From Flavobacterium sp. CECT 9288 (lineage in GTDB: Bacteria > Bacteroidota > Bacteroidia > Flavobacteriales > Flavobacteriaceae): 64,000 nt of DNA. The DNA lies in contig NZ_OU957226.1 in NCBI RefSeq assembly GCF_918731615.1, positions 3,039,501 through 3,103,500 of the forward strand. The letters are read 5' to 3'. A program made the translations under genes and the position numbers. This document shows positions 28,322 through 36,666 of the stretch, piece after piece. The stretch's first letter is position 1. Every line of letters begins with the position of its first letter. The notes below the pieces were generated by a model. That model saw only the letters and a list, made by a program, of their open reading frames with translations, did no database searches and was not told the DNA's origin.

Positions 28322-29578
28322 ATGAGAGTATTCAAATTTGGAGGTGCATCAGTAAAAGATGCGGCAGGAATCAAAAACGTGTACAGCGTTTTACAAACAG
28401 TGGGTTATGAGGATGTATTATTAGTCGTGTCTGCAATGGGCAAAACTACTAATGCATTGGAACTTGTCATAAAAAATTATTTTGACAAATCAACTGAATT
28501 AAATTCATCCGTTCAAGAAGTAAAAAAATACCACAATCAAATCTTGATCGATTTGTTTGAAGATGAAAAAAACGAAGTATTTGCTGCCGTAAATGCACAA
28601 TTTAGTGATTTAGAATATTTTTTGGCACACAATAAATCTCCTAATTACAATTTTGTTTACGACCAGATTGTAAGCTTTGGCGAATTGATATCAACCACTA
28701 TTCTGAGTCATTTCATGAATTTTATGGGCATTCAAACACAATGGCTCGATGTTCGTAATTTTGTAAAAACTGATGCTACGTATCGAGATGCTGAAGTAGA
28801 CTGGGACTTGACACAAGCTAATATTGCCAAAAATGTAAAACGACAAATCCTGAATATTACACAAGGTTTCTTAGGTTCTGACCCCAATAATTTTACAACA
28901 ACACTAGGTCGTGAAGGATCTGATTATACTGCTGCCATTTTTGCCTATTGCCTAAATGCTGAAAGCGTAACCATCTGGAAAGACGTACCTGGGGTTATGA
29001 ATGCTGACCCAAGGTATTTTGAGAATGCTAGTTTATTAAACCAGATTTCATATCGAGAAGCTATTGAACTTGCGTTTTATGGCGCTACTGTCATTCACCC
29101 AAAAACGTTACAACCTTTACAGAAAAAGGAAATTCCTTTATTTGTAAAATCATTTATTAACCCATTACTAAAAGGGACTAGTGTTTCAAAAGGAGTGGAT
29201 CTAGAGCCCTATTTACCTTGTTTTATTGTAAAAAGAAACCAATTATTAATTTCGCTCTCCTCTATAGATTTCTCTTTTATTATGGAAGAAAACATCAGTG
29301 AGATTTTTGCGTTGTTTCATCAATTCAAAATAAAAGTAAATTTAATCCAAAACTCGGCCATCAGTTTCTCTGTATGTGTTGAAGATAAATTTGATAATTT
29401 TAATGCGCTCAATGCCATTTTATCAAAAAAATTCAAAGTAGATTACGAGCAAAATGTAACCTTGTACACCATTAGACATTTTAATGACAATGCTGCAAAA
29501 ACAGTTGAAGAAAACAAAATTGTTTTACTCAAACAAGTAAGCCGCGAGACCATGCAAGTGGTTACAAAAGAAGTTTAA
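28322..29578 (+). CDS. Aspartate kinase (monofunctional)
   Basis: Phosphorylates aspartate in the first step towards lysine, threonine, methionine and diaminopimelate. The 418-residue protein has the N-terminal KFGGASVKDA motif, the nucleotide-binding region with TTLGREGSDYTAAIFA, and ITIWKDVPGVMNADPR-like residues (in VTIWKDVPGVMNADP). A C-terminal ACT-type regulatory segment runs from about residue 300, so feedback control is likely. It is not fused to homoserine dehydrogenase. Its natural terminator was split by the IS3 element that follows. Confidence 0.93.
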   Translation: MRVFKFGGASVKDAAGIKNVYSVLQTVGYEDVLLVVSAMGKTTNALELVIKNYFDKSTELNSSVQEVKKYHNQILIDLFEDEKNEVFAAVNAQFSDLEYFLAHNKSPNYNFVYDQIVSFGELISTTILSHFMNFMGIQTQWLDVRNFVKTDATYRDAEVDWDLTQANIAKNVKRQILNITQGFLGSDPNNFTTTLGREGSDYTAAIFAYCLNAESVTIWKDVPGVMNADPRYFENASLLNQISYREAIELAFYGATVIHPKTLQPLQKKEIPLFVKSFINPLLKGTSVSKGVDLEPYLPCFIVKRNQLLISLSSIDFSFIMEENISEIFALFHQFKIKVNLIQNSAISFSVCVEDKFDNFNALNAILSKKFKVDYEQNVTLYTIRHFNDNAAKTVEENKIVLLKQVSRETMQVVTKEV

Positions 29579-29586
29579 GAATAGAA

Positions 29587-29604
29587 AAAAAGGGAAATAA
29601 CATG
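29587..29604 (+). terminator. Left half of the aspartate kinase terminator, split by the IS
   Basis: AAAAAGGGAA here pairs with TTCCCTTTTT at 31059-31068 on the far side of the IS. Joining the flanks at the duplicated octamer restores a hairpin (10-bp outer stem plus TAAC/GTTA) with a T-run. Confidence 0.6.
29597..29604 (+). repeat. Target-site duplication, left copy (ATAACATG)
   Basis: The octamer ATAACATG is repeated exactly at 31044-31051, directly flanking the IS ends. Eight bases is longer than the 3-5 usual for the IS3 family, so part of the match could be chance. Confidence 0.6.
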
Positions 29605-29607
29605 AAC

Positions 29608-29645
29608 TGCCCCCAAAAAGTTAGACGCTATTTGGGGGCATTTTT
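29608..29645 (+). terminator. Hairpin terminator inside the IS left end, just before orfA
   Basis: Stem TGCCCCCAAA (29608-29617) and TTTGGGGGCA (29631-29640), followed by TTTTT, which ends one base before the orfA ATG. The left half is part of the inverted repeat. It would block transcripts entering from outside or hide the ribosome-binding site. Confidence 0.75.
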
Positions 29646-30179
29646 ATGGAAAGAAAAGTCAAGTACAATTATGAATTTAAACTTCGCTGTGTGGCAGAAG
29701 TTCTAAGAAAACATCGTTCGGTTTATTCGGTAGCCTATGAAAATGGTATATCAAGTTCTAATCTTGATCGCTGGATTAAGTTTTATATTGAATTTGGAAA
29801 TGAGGGTCTTTTACCAAGACAGAAAAACAAAAACTATAGTATAAACTTTAAACTGAAAGTACTACGAGCTATTGAAAATAAGTCAATATCTTTGAGTAAA
29901 GCTTGTTTAACTTTTAATATTCCAAGAGAGTCAACTATAACAAGTTGGCAAAGAAAATACGAAATTGAAGGAGCAGCAGGTTTACAAGATAAACCTAAAG
30001 GCAGACCTGTAACTATGAATTTTAAGAGAAAGCAACGAAAAACAGATAAACCATTAACCAGAGAAGAAGAACTTCTAAAAGAACTTGAATATTTACGAGC
30101 AGAGAACGAAATTTTAAAAAAGTTCAATGCCTTAGTTCAAGCCGAACAAGCCAAGCAAAACAAAAGGCTCAAACCATAA
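29646..30179 (+). CDS. IS3-family transposase OrfA (helix-turn-helix)
   Basis: A 177-residue basic protein with two helix-turn-helix units (about residues 15-45 and 63-95; second unit SLSKACLTFNIPRESTITSWQRKYE) and a C-terminal leucine-zipper-like coiled coil (about residues 137-165). This is the DNA-binding partner that recognises the IS ends. Its TAA overlaps the orfB ATG in TAATG. orfB lies in the -1 frame, so expression may use either coupling or frameshifting. No classical slippery A6G heptamer is seen. Confidence 0.9.
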   Translation: MERKVKYNYEFKLRCVAEVLRKHRSVYSVAYENGISSSNLDRWIKFYIEFGNEGLLPRQKNKNYSINFKLKVLRAIENKSISLSKACLTFNIPRESTITSWQRKYEIEGAAGLQDKPKGRPVTMNFKRKQRKTDKPLTREEELLKELEYLRAENEILKKFNALVQAEQAKQNKRLKP

Positions 30180-31012
30180 TGGAATTAAGGCATAAATACG
30201 ATTTAGAGGTTCTACTCAATTGTATGAAAATGGTCAGAAGTAGTTATTATTACTATGAAAAAAGAAGTCAATTAGTTGACAAATACAAGGATATTAAAGA
30301 ATTGATTAAGCAGATTTACAATCACCATAAAGGCAGATTGGGTTATCGTCGTATTACTTTAGTAATCAGACAAAAGGGAATTATAATTAATCACAAAACA
30401 GTATTACGATTGATGAAAAGTTTAGGATTGAAAAGTTTAATACGAGTTAAAAAATACAAATCCTACAAAGGCGAACAAGGAAAAATAACTCCAAATATTT
30501 TACAACGCAATTTTAAAGCAGCAAATCCCTATGAAAAATGGGCAACTGATGTAACAGAGTTTAATGTTTCAGGCAACAAATTATATCTATCACCTATTAT
30601 TGATTTATATAATGGAGAAATAATAAGTTACGAATTATCTGAAAGACCTAATTTTAATCAAATAACCAACATGCTTAAAAAGTCTTTTAAACGAATACCT
30701 AATAATACCAATCTAATACTGCACTCAGATCAGGGCTGGCAATATCAAATGAAACAATATCAAACACTATTGAAAGAAAAAGGATTAGTACAAAGTATGT
30801 CTAGAAAAGGAAACTGTTTGGATAATGCAATTATTGAAAACTTCTTTGGAATATTAAAATCAGAACTGTTTTATATTATGAAATTTAGAGACATAAACCA
30901 CTTAAAAACTGAAATTATACAATATATCAAATATTACAATAATGAAAGAATAAAACTCAATTTAAAAGGAATGAGCCCGATACAATATCGAGCTCATTAT
31001 TATCAAAATTAA
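30179..31012 (+). CDS. IS3-family transposase OrfB (DDE integrase core)
   Basis: A 277-residue transposase with an HTH_21-like N-terminal part (GRLGYRRITLVIR) and a retroviral-integrase-type catalytic domain. The acidic triad is Asp124 (WATDVTEF), Asp184 (LHSDQGWQY) and Glu220 (DNAIIENFFG), with the D-35-E spacing of the IS3 family. The protein looks full length and undamaged. Initiation at the overlapping ATG gives a free OrfB; a -1 frameshift would give an OrfAB fusion, the usual active transposase. Confidence 0.92.
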   Translation: MELRHKYDLEVLLNCMKMVRSSYYYYEKRSQLVDKYKDIKELIKQIYNHHKGRLGYRRITLVIRQKGIIINHKTVLRLMKSLGLKSLIRVKKYKSYKGEQGKITPNILQRNFKAANPYEKWATDVTEFNVSGNKLYLSPIIDLYNGEIISYELSERPNFNQITNMLKKSFKRIPNNTNLILHSDQGWQYQMKQYQTLLKEKGLVQSMSRKGNCLDNAIIENFFGILKSELFYIMKFRDINHLKTEIIQYIKYYNNERIKLNLKGMSPIQYRAHYYQN

Positions 31013-31043
31013 TTATAAATTTGTCTAAACTTTGGGGTGCAGT

Positions 31044-31051
31044 ATAACATG
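31044..31051 (+). repeat. Target-site duplication, right copy (ATAACATG)
   Basis: Exact copy of 29597-29604. The right half of the split terminator (TTCCCTTTTT, 31059-31068) follows. Confidence 0.6.
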
Positions 31052-31170
31052 CAGTTACTTCCCTTTTTATTTAGGAGTAGCAGGATAATACCACTACATA
31101 CTACCCGTTTTTTGGATACTTATTATCAAATTATAAATACTACTTTTGATTCCTGTGAGTTATAGTATTT

Positions 31171-34100
31171 ATGCTAAAAAAAATCTTGTTTCTCTTTCTT
31201 TTGATTTTCTTTTCTGGTCTACAGGCGCAGGAAATCAACTCCTTGTACAAAACAAAAAAAATAGCTAGAACTCAGGATACTCTTTATATTGAAAAAGAAA
31301 GTCTTAACCCGCACTTTTTTAAACTGCTTGACGCCAATGGTAAAAAAATAGACAGCACTTTTTTTGAAATTAATTTCACAAAAGGAATTTTACTATTGAA
31401 ATCCCCTTTGCTAATAGAGCGGGATTCCTTGACCGTGCAGTATTTAAAATTTCCCGAGATACTCACTAAGGTATACCAAGTTTTTGATTCGAATAAAATT
31501 GTGAGCAATACGGCGTTACAGGGAACCTTATACACCATAGATAAAAAAAACAATAACAAAACAGTTCCTTTTGATGGACTAAATACCTCTGGAAGTATCA
31601 CCCGAGGAATTACCATAGGGAACAATCAAAATGCAGTATTTGGATCGAACCTTGACTTACAAATAACAGGCAAAATATCCGACAAAGTAAGCTTGAGAGC
31701 CTCCATTCAAGATAGTAATATTCCGCTTCAAGACGGTGGGTATTCTCAAAAATTAGATCAGTTTGATAATGTTTTCATGGAGCTGTATAGCAAAGATTGG
31801 AACATTAGAGCGGGTGATATTTTCTTGGAAAACAAAAACACCCAATTCCTAAACTTTAATAAAAAAGTGCAAGGACTTTCTACAAAAATCCAGTTTGGAA
31901 ATAAAAATTACAAAACCGATCTCTTTGCATCAGCAGCATTAGTAAGAGGACAATATGCAAAAAGTGATATCGTAGGACAAGAAGGCAACCAAGGTCCTTA
32001 TAAATTAAAAGGACAAAACGGAGAGTTATATGTACTAGTAGTTTCTGGATCGGAGCGCGTATATGTAAATGGCACTTTATTAAAACGAGGTGAGAATAAT
32101 GACTACACCATTGATTACAATGCGGGAGAGATTGTATTTACACCCTTGTTTACCATAACCTCTGAAATGAGAATTGCTATTGAATACCAATACTCTGATC
32201 AAAACTACACCCGATTTGTAACCTATGCAAGGGCAACACACGAGAATAAAAAATGGCGTTTAAAAGGCTATTTGTACTCTGAGAATGATTTGAAAAACCA
32301 ACCCTTACAACAAAACCTTACTCAAGAACAAGCACAAATTTTGACTCAGGCAGGTGACAATCCTCAATTGATGATAGCACCATCTGAGTATGTTGATAGC
32401 TTTGATGAAAATAAAGTACTCTATAAAAAAGTAATTGCAAATGGAGTAACTTTCTTTGAATATTCAAATAAGGATCAGCAAGAATTATTTAATGTCCGTT
32501 TTACACAAGTTGGCCCAAATAACGGAAATTATATAGTTGCAAATACCGCCACCATCACCCGTGTGTTTGAATATGTAGCCCCAATAAACGGAATCCCACA
32601 AGGTAATTACGAAGCTACTATTCAACTTGTTGCTCCCACAAAAACGCAAGTAGCTACATTCATAAGTGAATACAACCCTAGTGATAAAACAATGATAGCA
32701 GCAGAAATGGGGGTAAGTAATACTGATAAAAATTTATTTTCTTCACTTCAAGACAATGACAACAAAGGAATTGCAGGAAAATTAAATGGACAGCAACGTC
32801 TTTTTTCAAAAAAATGGCAAATGGATGTTTTTGCAAACTATCAATTTATACAGCGCAATTTTAAATCTGTGGAGCGCATTTACAATATTGAATTTGATAG
32901 AGACTGGAATATTGGAACTAATGGAACTGGAAATCAAAGTTTACTAGTTAGCGGTGTGAAACTAAATTTAAATCCTAAAAAACTGACTTCAAAAAAAGGC
33001 TTTTTGGTGTACCAATACGAGAAACTAGATTTTTCAGATAGTTTTTCAGGAGGAAAACATGTTGTAAATGGTGCTTTCCAACTAAAAAAATGGAGTTTTA
33101 AAAATAGGGGAAGTTTTCTTAAAAGTGAGTCGAACAAATCGCAATCTGAATTTTTTAGAAATCAATTCCAAATGCGTTATGATCACAAAAAAAACTGGAT
33201 AGGCACAACCCTTCGAACAGAAGACAATAAGGAAAAAGACACTAATACGCTCCAGTTTTCGGCCTTGAGCCAAAAATTTAAAGAATACGGCTTTTTTGCT
33301 GGTCGCGGTGATAGTACTAAAGTTTTTGTAGAGCTAGGCTATTTAAAGCGTAGCAATGACAGTTTACAAAACAACTTGATTCAAAGAGTAAATACCTCTC
33401 AAACCTTTGCACTAAAAACAAAACTAATTCAAACCGCAAAAAGTGACTTGTCAATTGTATCTCAATATAGAGTGTTAGACTTTGAAACAAATACACAAAA
33501 AAAAGAATCTACACTCAACTCAAGGATTATTTACACAGATCGGTTTTTGAAACAATTATTGGTAAGCAACACTGTATTTGAGACTAATTCTGGTACGATT
33601 CCGCAACAAGAATTCACCTACTTAGAGGTTGCGGCAGGACAAGGAGTTTACACCTGGAACGATTACAATAACAATGGTATTCAAGAGCTACAGGAATTTG
33701 AAGTGGCGCCTTTTGTTGATCAAGCACAGTTTATAAGAGTGTTTTTACCTAACCGCATTTTTATAAAAACCCATCAAAATAAATTTTCTCAATCCATTAC
33801 GTGGAACCCTACAATATGGCAAAATAATAAAGGATTTAGAAAATTCCTCTCTAATTTTTACAACCAAACTACCTTTTTATTAGATCGAAAAGTGAAAAAC
33901 GATGGTGCAAATTTTGAATTAAATCCGTTTTCTAATGCTACTAAAAATGTTTTGGGTTTAAACTATAATTTTAGAAATAGTTTGTTTTACAACAGAGGTA
34001 AACAAAAACATTCCGTTACCTATTCCTATCTAGAAAGTAAAACTACAAACCTATCATCCATTGGCTCACAGGAAGTTTCAAACTATTCACATCAGTTGCA

Positions 34101-34602
34101 ATACAATCATTTATACCAAAAAAATTGGCTTTTTGGTGTTTTTACAAAAACAATACAATCTGCTTTAAAATCTGAAAATTTCCCAGAAAAAAACTTCAAT
34201 CTTTCGGGTTACCAATGGACACCAAAAATTAGTTACTTATTTTCAAAAAATACCAGTTGGGAATTATTTTATGAATTGCAAAAAAAAGAAAATACAATCG
34301 GCGCGCAGGAAACGCTCACTCAAAGTAGATTTGGGACATCCTTTTCATTTGCTGGAGCAAAAAAAATAACAATGAATGGAGAATTATCTTTATATCAAAA
34401 TAAATTTATAGGAAACGAACTTTCTGCAGTAGGATTTCAAATGCTTGAGGGACTACAAACGGGACAAAACTTAACATGGAGATTGCTTTTGCAAAAAAAT
34501 ATTACTCAGTTTTTAGACATAAACATCAATTATCAAGGCCGAAAAAGTGAAAAAAGCAATGCCATACACACTGGAAACGTTCAACTAAGAGCCTATTTTT
34601 AA
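31171..34602 (+). CDS. Large putative outer-membrane beta-barrel protein, unknown function
   Basis: An 1143-residue exported protein with a signal peptide ending in FSGLQAQ. The first 200 residues or so look like a globular periplasmic part, followed by many alternating short strands with aromatic ends typical of a beta-barrel, and the C-terminus ends RAYF. The segment YTIDYNAGEIVFTPLFTI resembles a motif found in SprA, the T9SS translocon, but the protein is less than half of SprA's length and should not be called SprA. No enzymatic motif is visible. It lies downstream of the IS3 element; its own promoter must be in 31069-31170. Confidence 0.7.
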   Translation: MLKKILFLFLLIFFSGLQAQEINSLYKTKKIARTQDTLYIEKESLNPHFFKLLDANGKKIDSTFFEINFTKGILLLKSPLLIERDSLTVQYLKFPEILTKVYQVFDSNKIVSNTALQGTLYTIDKKNNNKTVPFDGLNTSGSITRGITIGNNQNAVFGSNLDLQITGKISDKVSLRASIQDSNIPLQDGGYSQKLDQFDNVFMELYSKDWNIRAGDIFLENKNTQFLNFNKKVQGLSTKIQFGNKNYKTDLFASAALVRGQYAKSDIVGQEGNQGPYKLKGQNGELYVLVVSGSERVYVNGTLLKRGENNDYTIDYNAGEIVFTPLFTITSEMRIAIEYQYSDQNYTRFVTYARATHENKKWRLKGYLYSENDLKNQPLQQNLTQEQAQILTQAGDNPQLMIAPSEYVDSFDENKVLYKKVIANGVTFFEYSNKDQQELFNVRFTQVGPNNGNYIVANTATITRVFEYVAPINGIPQGNYEATIQLVAPTKTQVATFISEYNPSDKTMIAAEMGVSNTDKNLFSSLQDNDNKGIAGKLNGQQRLFSKKWQMDVFANYQFIQRNFKSVERIYNIEFDRDWNIGTNGTGNQSLLVSGVKLNLNPKKLTSKKGFLVYQYEKLDFSDSFSGGKHVVNGAFQLKKWSFKNRGSFLKSESNKSQSEFFRNQFQMRYDHKKNWIGTTLRTEDNKEKDTNTLQFSALSQKFKEYGFFAGRGDSTKVFVELGYLKRSNDSLQNNLIQRVNTSQTFALKTKLIQTAKSDLSIVSQYRVLDFETNTQKKESTLNSRIIYTDRFLKQLLVSNTVFETNSGTIPQQEFTYLEVAAGQGVYTWNDYNNNGIQELQEFEVAPFVDQAQFIRVFLPNRIFIKTHQNKFSQSITWNPTIWQNNKGFRKFLSNFYNQTTFLLDRKVKNDGANFELNPFSNATKNVLGLNYNFRNSLFYNRGKQKHSVTYSYLESKTTNLSSIGSQEVSNYSHQLQYNHLYQKNWLFGVFTKTIQSALKSENFPEKNFNLSGYQWTPKISYLFSKNTSWELFYELQKKENTIGAQETLTQSRFGTSFSFAGAKKITMNGELSLYQNKFIGNELSAVGFQMLEGLQTGQNLTWRLLLQKNITQFLDININYQGRKSEKSNAIHTGNVQLRAYF

Positions 34603-34687
34603 GCAATTATACGATATTGAATTACGAATTGATTTTAAAACATTTTTTTCGCTATTTTTATATTATTAAACAAAAAACAAAACCCCT

Positions 34688-35308
34688 ATGAAAAAGTTAT
34701 TAATGTTGTGTATGGCTTTTATTTTCTCTTTAAGTACTTACGCACAAGAAACAGCAACTGAGAAAAAAGCAACAAAAGCAGCTACAGAAAAAGCAAGTAA
34801 AGCGAAAGCTAAAGCAGAAGCAGCCAAAGAAAAAAAGGAAGCTGCTAAGGAAAAAGCTACTAAAGCTAAAGAAAAAGCCGCTGCAAGCAAAGAAAAAACA
34901 GAAGCAGTAAAAGAGAAAGCTACAAAGGCTAAAGCCAAAGCTGATGCTGCTAAAGAAAAAACGGAAGCAGTAAAAGAGAAAGCTACAAAGGCTAAAACCA
35001 AAGCTGATGCCACTAAAGAAAAAACAGAAGCGGTAAAAGAGAAAGTTACAAAGACTAAAGCCAAAGCTGACGTTACCAAAGAAAAAACAGAAGCAGTAAA
35101 AGAAAAAGTTACAAAGGCTAAAGCCAAAGCTGATGCTACTAAAGAAAAAGTTGCTACTGCTAAAAAAGTAAAAGAAACCACTGAAAAAGCACCAAAAGTA
35201 GCTGACAAAGTAACTGGCGAATACAATGGTAAAAAAGTATATACTGGTCCTAGAGGTGGTAAATACTACATCAATTCTAACGGAAATAAAACTTATATAC
35301 AAGAATAA
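34688..35308 (+). CDS. Secreted Lys/Ala/Glu repeat protein with PBCV basic-adaptor tail
   Basis: A 206-residue protein with a signal peptide ending STYAQE. The centre is a highly charged helical region of Lys, Ala, Glu and Thr. It includes four near-identical 21-residue units (residues 68-151, each starting KEKTEAVKEK) with degenerate copies before and after. It probably forms one long single helix or coiled coil. The last 28 residues, containing KKVYTGPRGGKYYI, match the PBCV-specific basic-adaptor domain, known from large DNA viruses and scattered bacteria. The function is unknown; nucleic-acid or cell-wall contact through the basic tail is a guess. It is a single gene with its own terminator. 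Confidence 0.8.
   Translation: MKKLLMLCMAFIFSLSTYAQETATEKKATKAATEKASKAKAKAEAAKEKKEAAKEKATKAKEKAAASKEKTEAVKEKATKAKAKADAAKEKTEAVKEKATKAKTKADATKEKTEAVKEKVTKTKAKADVTKEKTEAVKEKVTKAKAKADATKEKVATAKKVKETTEKAPKVADKVTGEYNGKKVYTGPRGGKYYINSNGNKTYIQE
34889..35140 (+). repeat. Four tandem 63-bp repeats in the Lys/Ala/Glu protein
   Basis: Units begin at 34889, 34952, 35015 and 35078. Each encodes 21 residues and keeps the reading frame, so gain or loss of a unit would change the protein's length without disrupting it. Confidence 0.9.
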
Positions 35309-35327
35309 GTAATAGTAAAACTATATA

Positions 35328-35357
35328 AAAAAAGCTATCTCTTGGGATAGCTTTTGC
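35328..35357 (+). terminator. Terminator after the Lys/Ala/Glu repeat gene
   Basis: Stem AAAAGCTATC/GATAGCTTTT with a six-base loop. Confidence 0.85.
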
Positions 35358-35533
35358 TTTTAGTAAACGTTTTAAATTTGCTAATCTCCATTTTTAAAAT
35401 GATTTTGATGATGCGTTTTAAAGCTAAATATAGCGTATTACCTTAATTTAATAGTTTGGTAATGTTTTACAAATACAAAAAAGAAGTGTTTCAATGTATC
35501 TTACACTTACAAAACATTTGATACAATTTTGAA

Positions 35534-36601
35534 ATGAATAACAATAACAGCACTAAAACTATCTTAATTGCACCGCTTAATTGGGGTTTAGGACACGCCA
35601 CTAGATGTATTCCGATCATAAAGGCATTAATGGAAAACAATTTTACTCCCATAATAGCATCTGATGGAGTTGCTCTAGCATTACTTAGAAAAGAATTTCC
35701 GGATTTGAAAACGTTAGAGCTGCCATCGTACGAAATTGAATATGCAAAAAAAGGGAAGAATTTCAAGTGGAAATTAATTCAAAATAGTTTCAAGACATTA
35801 AAAGCAATCCGTACCGAAAGAAAAATTGTTCGGGGCTGGATTGAACAATATCAAATTGATGGTATACTATCGGATAATCGCCTTGGAGTTTTTGATAAAA
35901 AAGTACCATCAGTTTATATCACACATCAATTAAATGTTTTAACTGGAAATACGACTTGGATAACCAGTAAAATTCACCAATACATCTTTAATAAATATAA
36001 GCAATGCTGGGTACCAGATTATGAAGGAACAATAAACCTTACGGGAAATTTAGGTCATCTTGAGGTTCTTAATCCAAAAATAAAATACATAGGCCCCATA
36101 AGCCGCTTACAAAAAAAACTGGTTCCCAAAAAATATGATTTATTAATTATTCTCTCAGGTCCAGAACCGCAACGAGGATTATTAGAAAACTATTTGAAAA
36201 AAGAAATTTTAAATTATCAAGGTAAAGCCATTTTTATTGAAGGAAATATTGCCCCACAACAAACTAAAGTTATAAAAGATAATGTTACCTACTTTAATTT
36301 CATGAATTCTGTAGAACTTGAAAACGTTTTTAACGAAAGTGAAATAGTACTTTGTAGATCTGGTTACACTACCATAATGGACTTAGCGGTGCTTCGTAAA
36401 AAAGCTTTTTTTATTCCTACACCCGGTCAATATGAGCAAGAATATTTAGCAAAAAAATTAATGAAAGAAGGACTTGTCCCTTATGCGACTCAGGATAATT
36501 TTAAAATTAGTGATTTAGAAATGGTCCATGATTACAAAGGATTACCAAGGTCTGAATCTAGAATAGAATGGGCAACTTTATTTGAAATTTTTAACCCGTA
36601 A
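35534..36601 (+). CDS. MurG-like (GT28-type) glycosyltransferase
   Basis: A 355-residue GT-B-fold glycosyltransferase-like protein. The N-terminal loop NWGLGHATRCIPI is the acceptor/nucleotide-site signature seen in this group. The C-terminal half has the GT28-type segments LIILSGPEPQRG and ILCRSGYTTIMDLAVLRKKAFFIPTPGQYEQEYLAKKL (here split), which bind the UDP-sugar. No membrane helix is visible, so it is likely peripheral. Acceptor and sugar are unknown; it is not MurG itself because no cell-wall cluster is near and the N-terminal motif differs. Confidence 0.8.
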   Translation: MNNNNSTKTILIAPLNWGLGHATRCIPIIKALMENNFTPIIASDGVALALLRKEFPDLKTLELPSYEIEYAKKGKNFKWKLIQNSFKTLKAIRTERKIVRGWIEQYQIDGILSDNRLGVFDKKVPSVYITHQLNVLTGNTTWITSKIHQYIFNKYKQCWVPDYEGTINLTGNLGHLEVLNPKIKYIGPISRLQKKLVPKKYDLLIILSGPEPQRGLLENYLKKEILNYQGKAIFIEGNIAPQQTKVIKDNVTYFNFMNSVELENVFNESEIVLCRSGYTTIMDLAVLRKKAFFIPTPGQYEQEYLAKKLMKEGLVPYATQDNFKISDLEMVHDYKGLPRSESRIEWATLFEIFNP

Positions 36602-36616
36602 TTTATACGTTAACCA

Positions 36617-36645
36617 AAAAAACCGACACAAGTGTCGGTTTTCTT
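36617..36645. terminator. Bidirectional terminator between glycosyltransferase and histidine kinase genes
   Basis: Stem AAAACCGACAC/GTGTCGGTTTT between convergent genes. Confidence 0.88.
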
Positions 36646-36666
36646 TATCTATTGAACATCATATAT

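Larger units (their letters stand above)
29605..31043 (+). mobile_element. IS3-family insertion sequence (1439 bp, intact)
   Basis: Two overlapping transposase genes (orfA, orfB) lie between imperfect inverted ends. The left end reads ACTGCCCCCAAAAAGTTAGAC and the right end, inverted, ACTGCACCCCAAAGTTTAGAC, about 20 bp matching with a one-base shift. The DDE triad of orfB is complete and both frames are open, so the copy may be active. It is flanked by an 8-bp direct repeat and sits inside the loop of the aspartate kinase terminator. The two-HTH orfA resembles the IS150 group, but the subgroup was not confirmed. Confidence 0.85.

Noticed and set aside
34730..35302. Long antisense frame (190 residues, Phe/Cys/Ser-rich)
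   Set aside because: It is the mirror of the Lys/Ala/Glu repeats on the plus strand, which give an open frame on the other strand by base composition alone.
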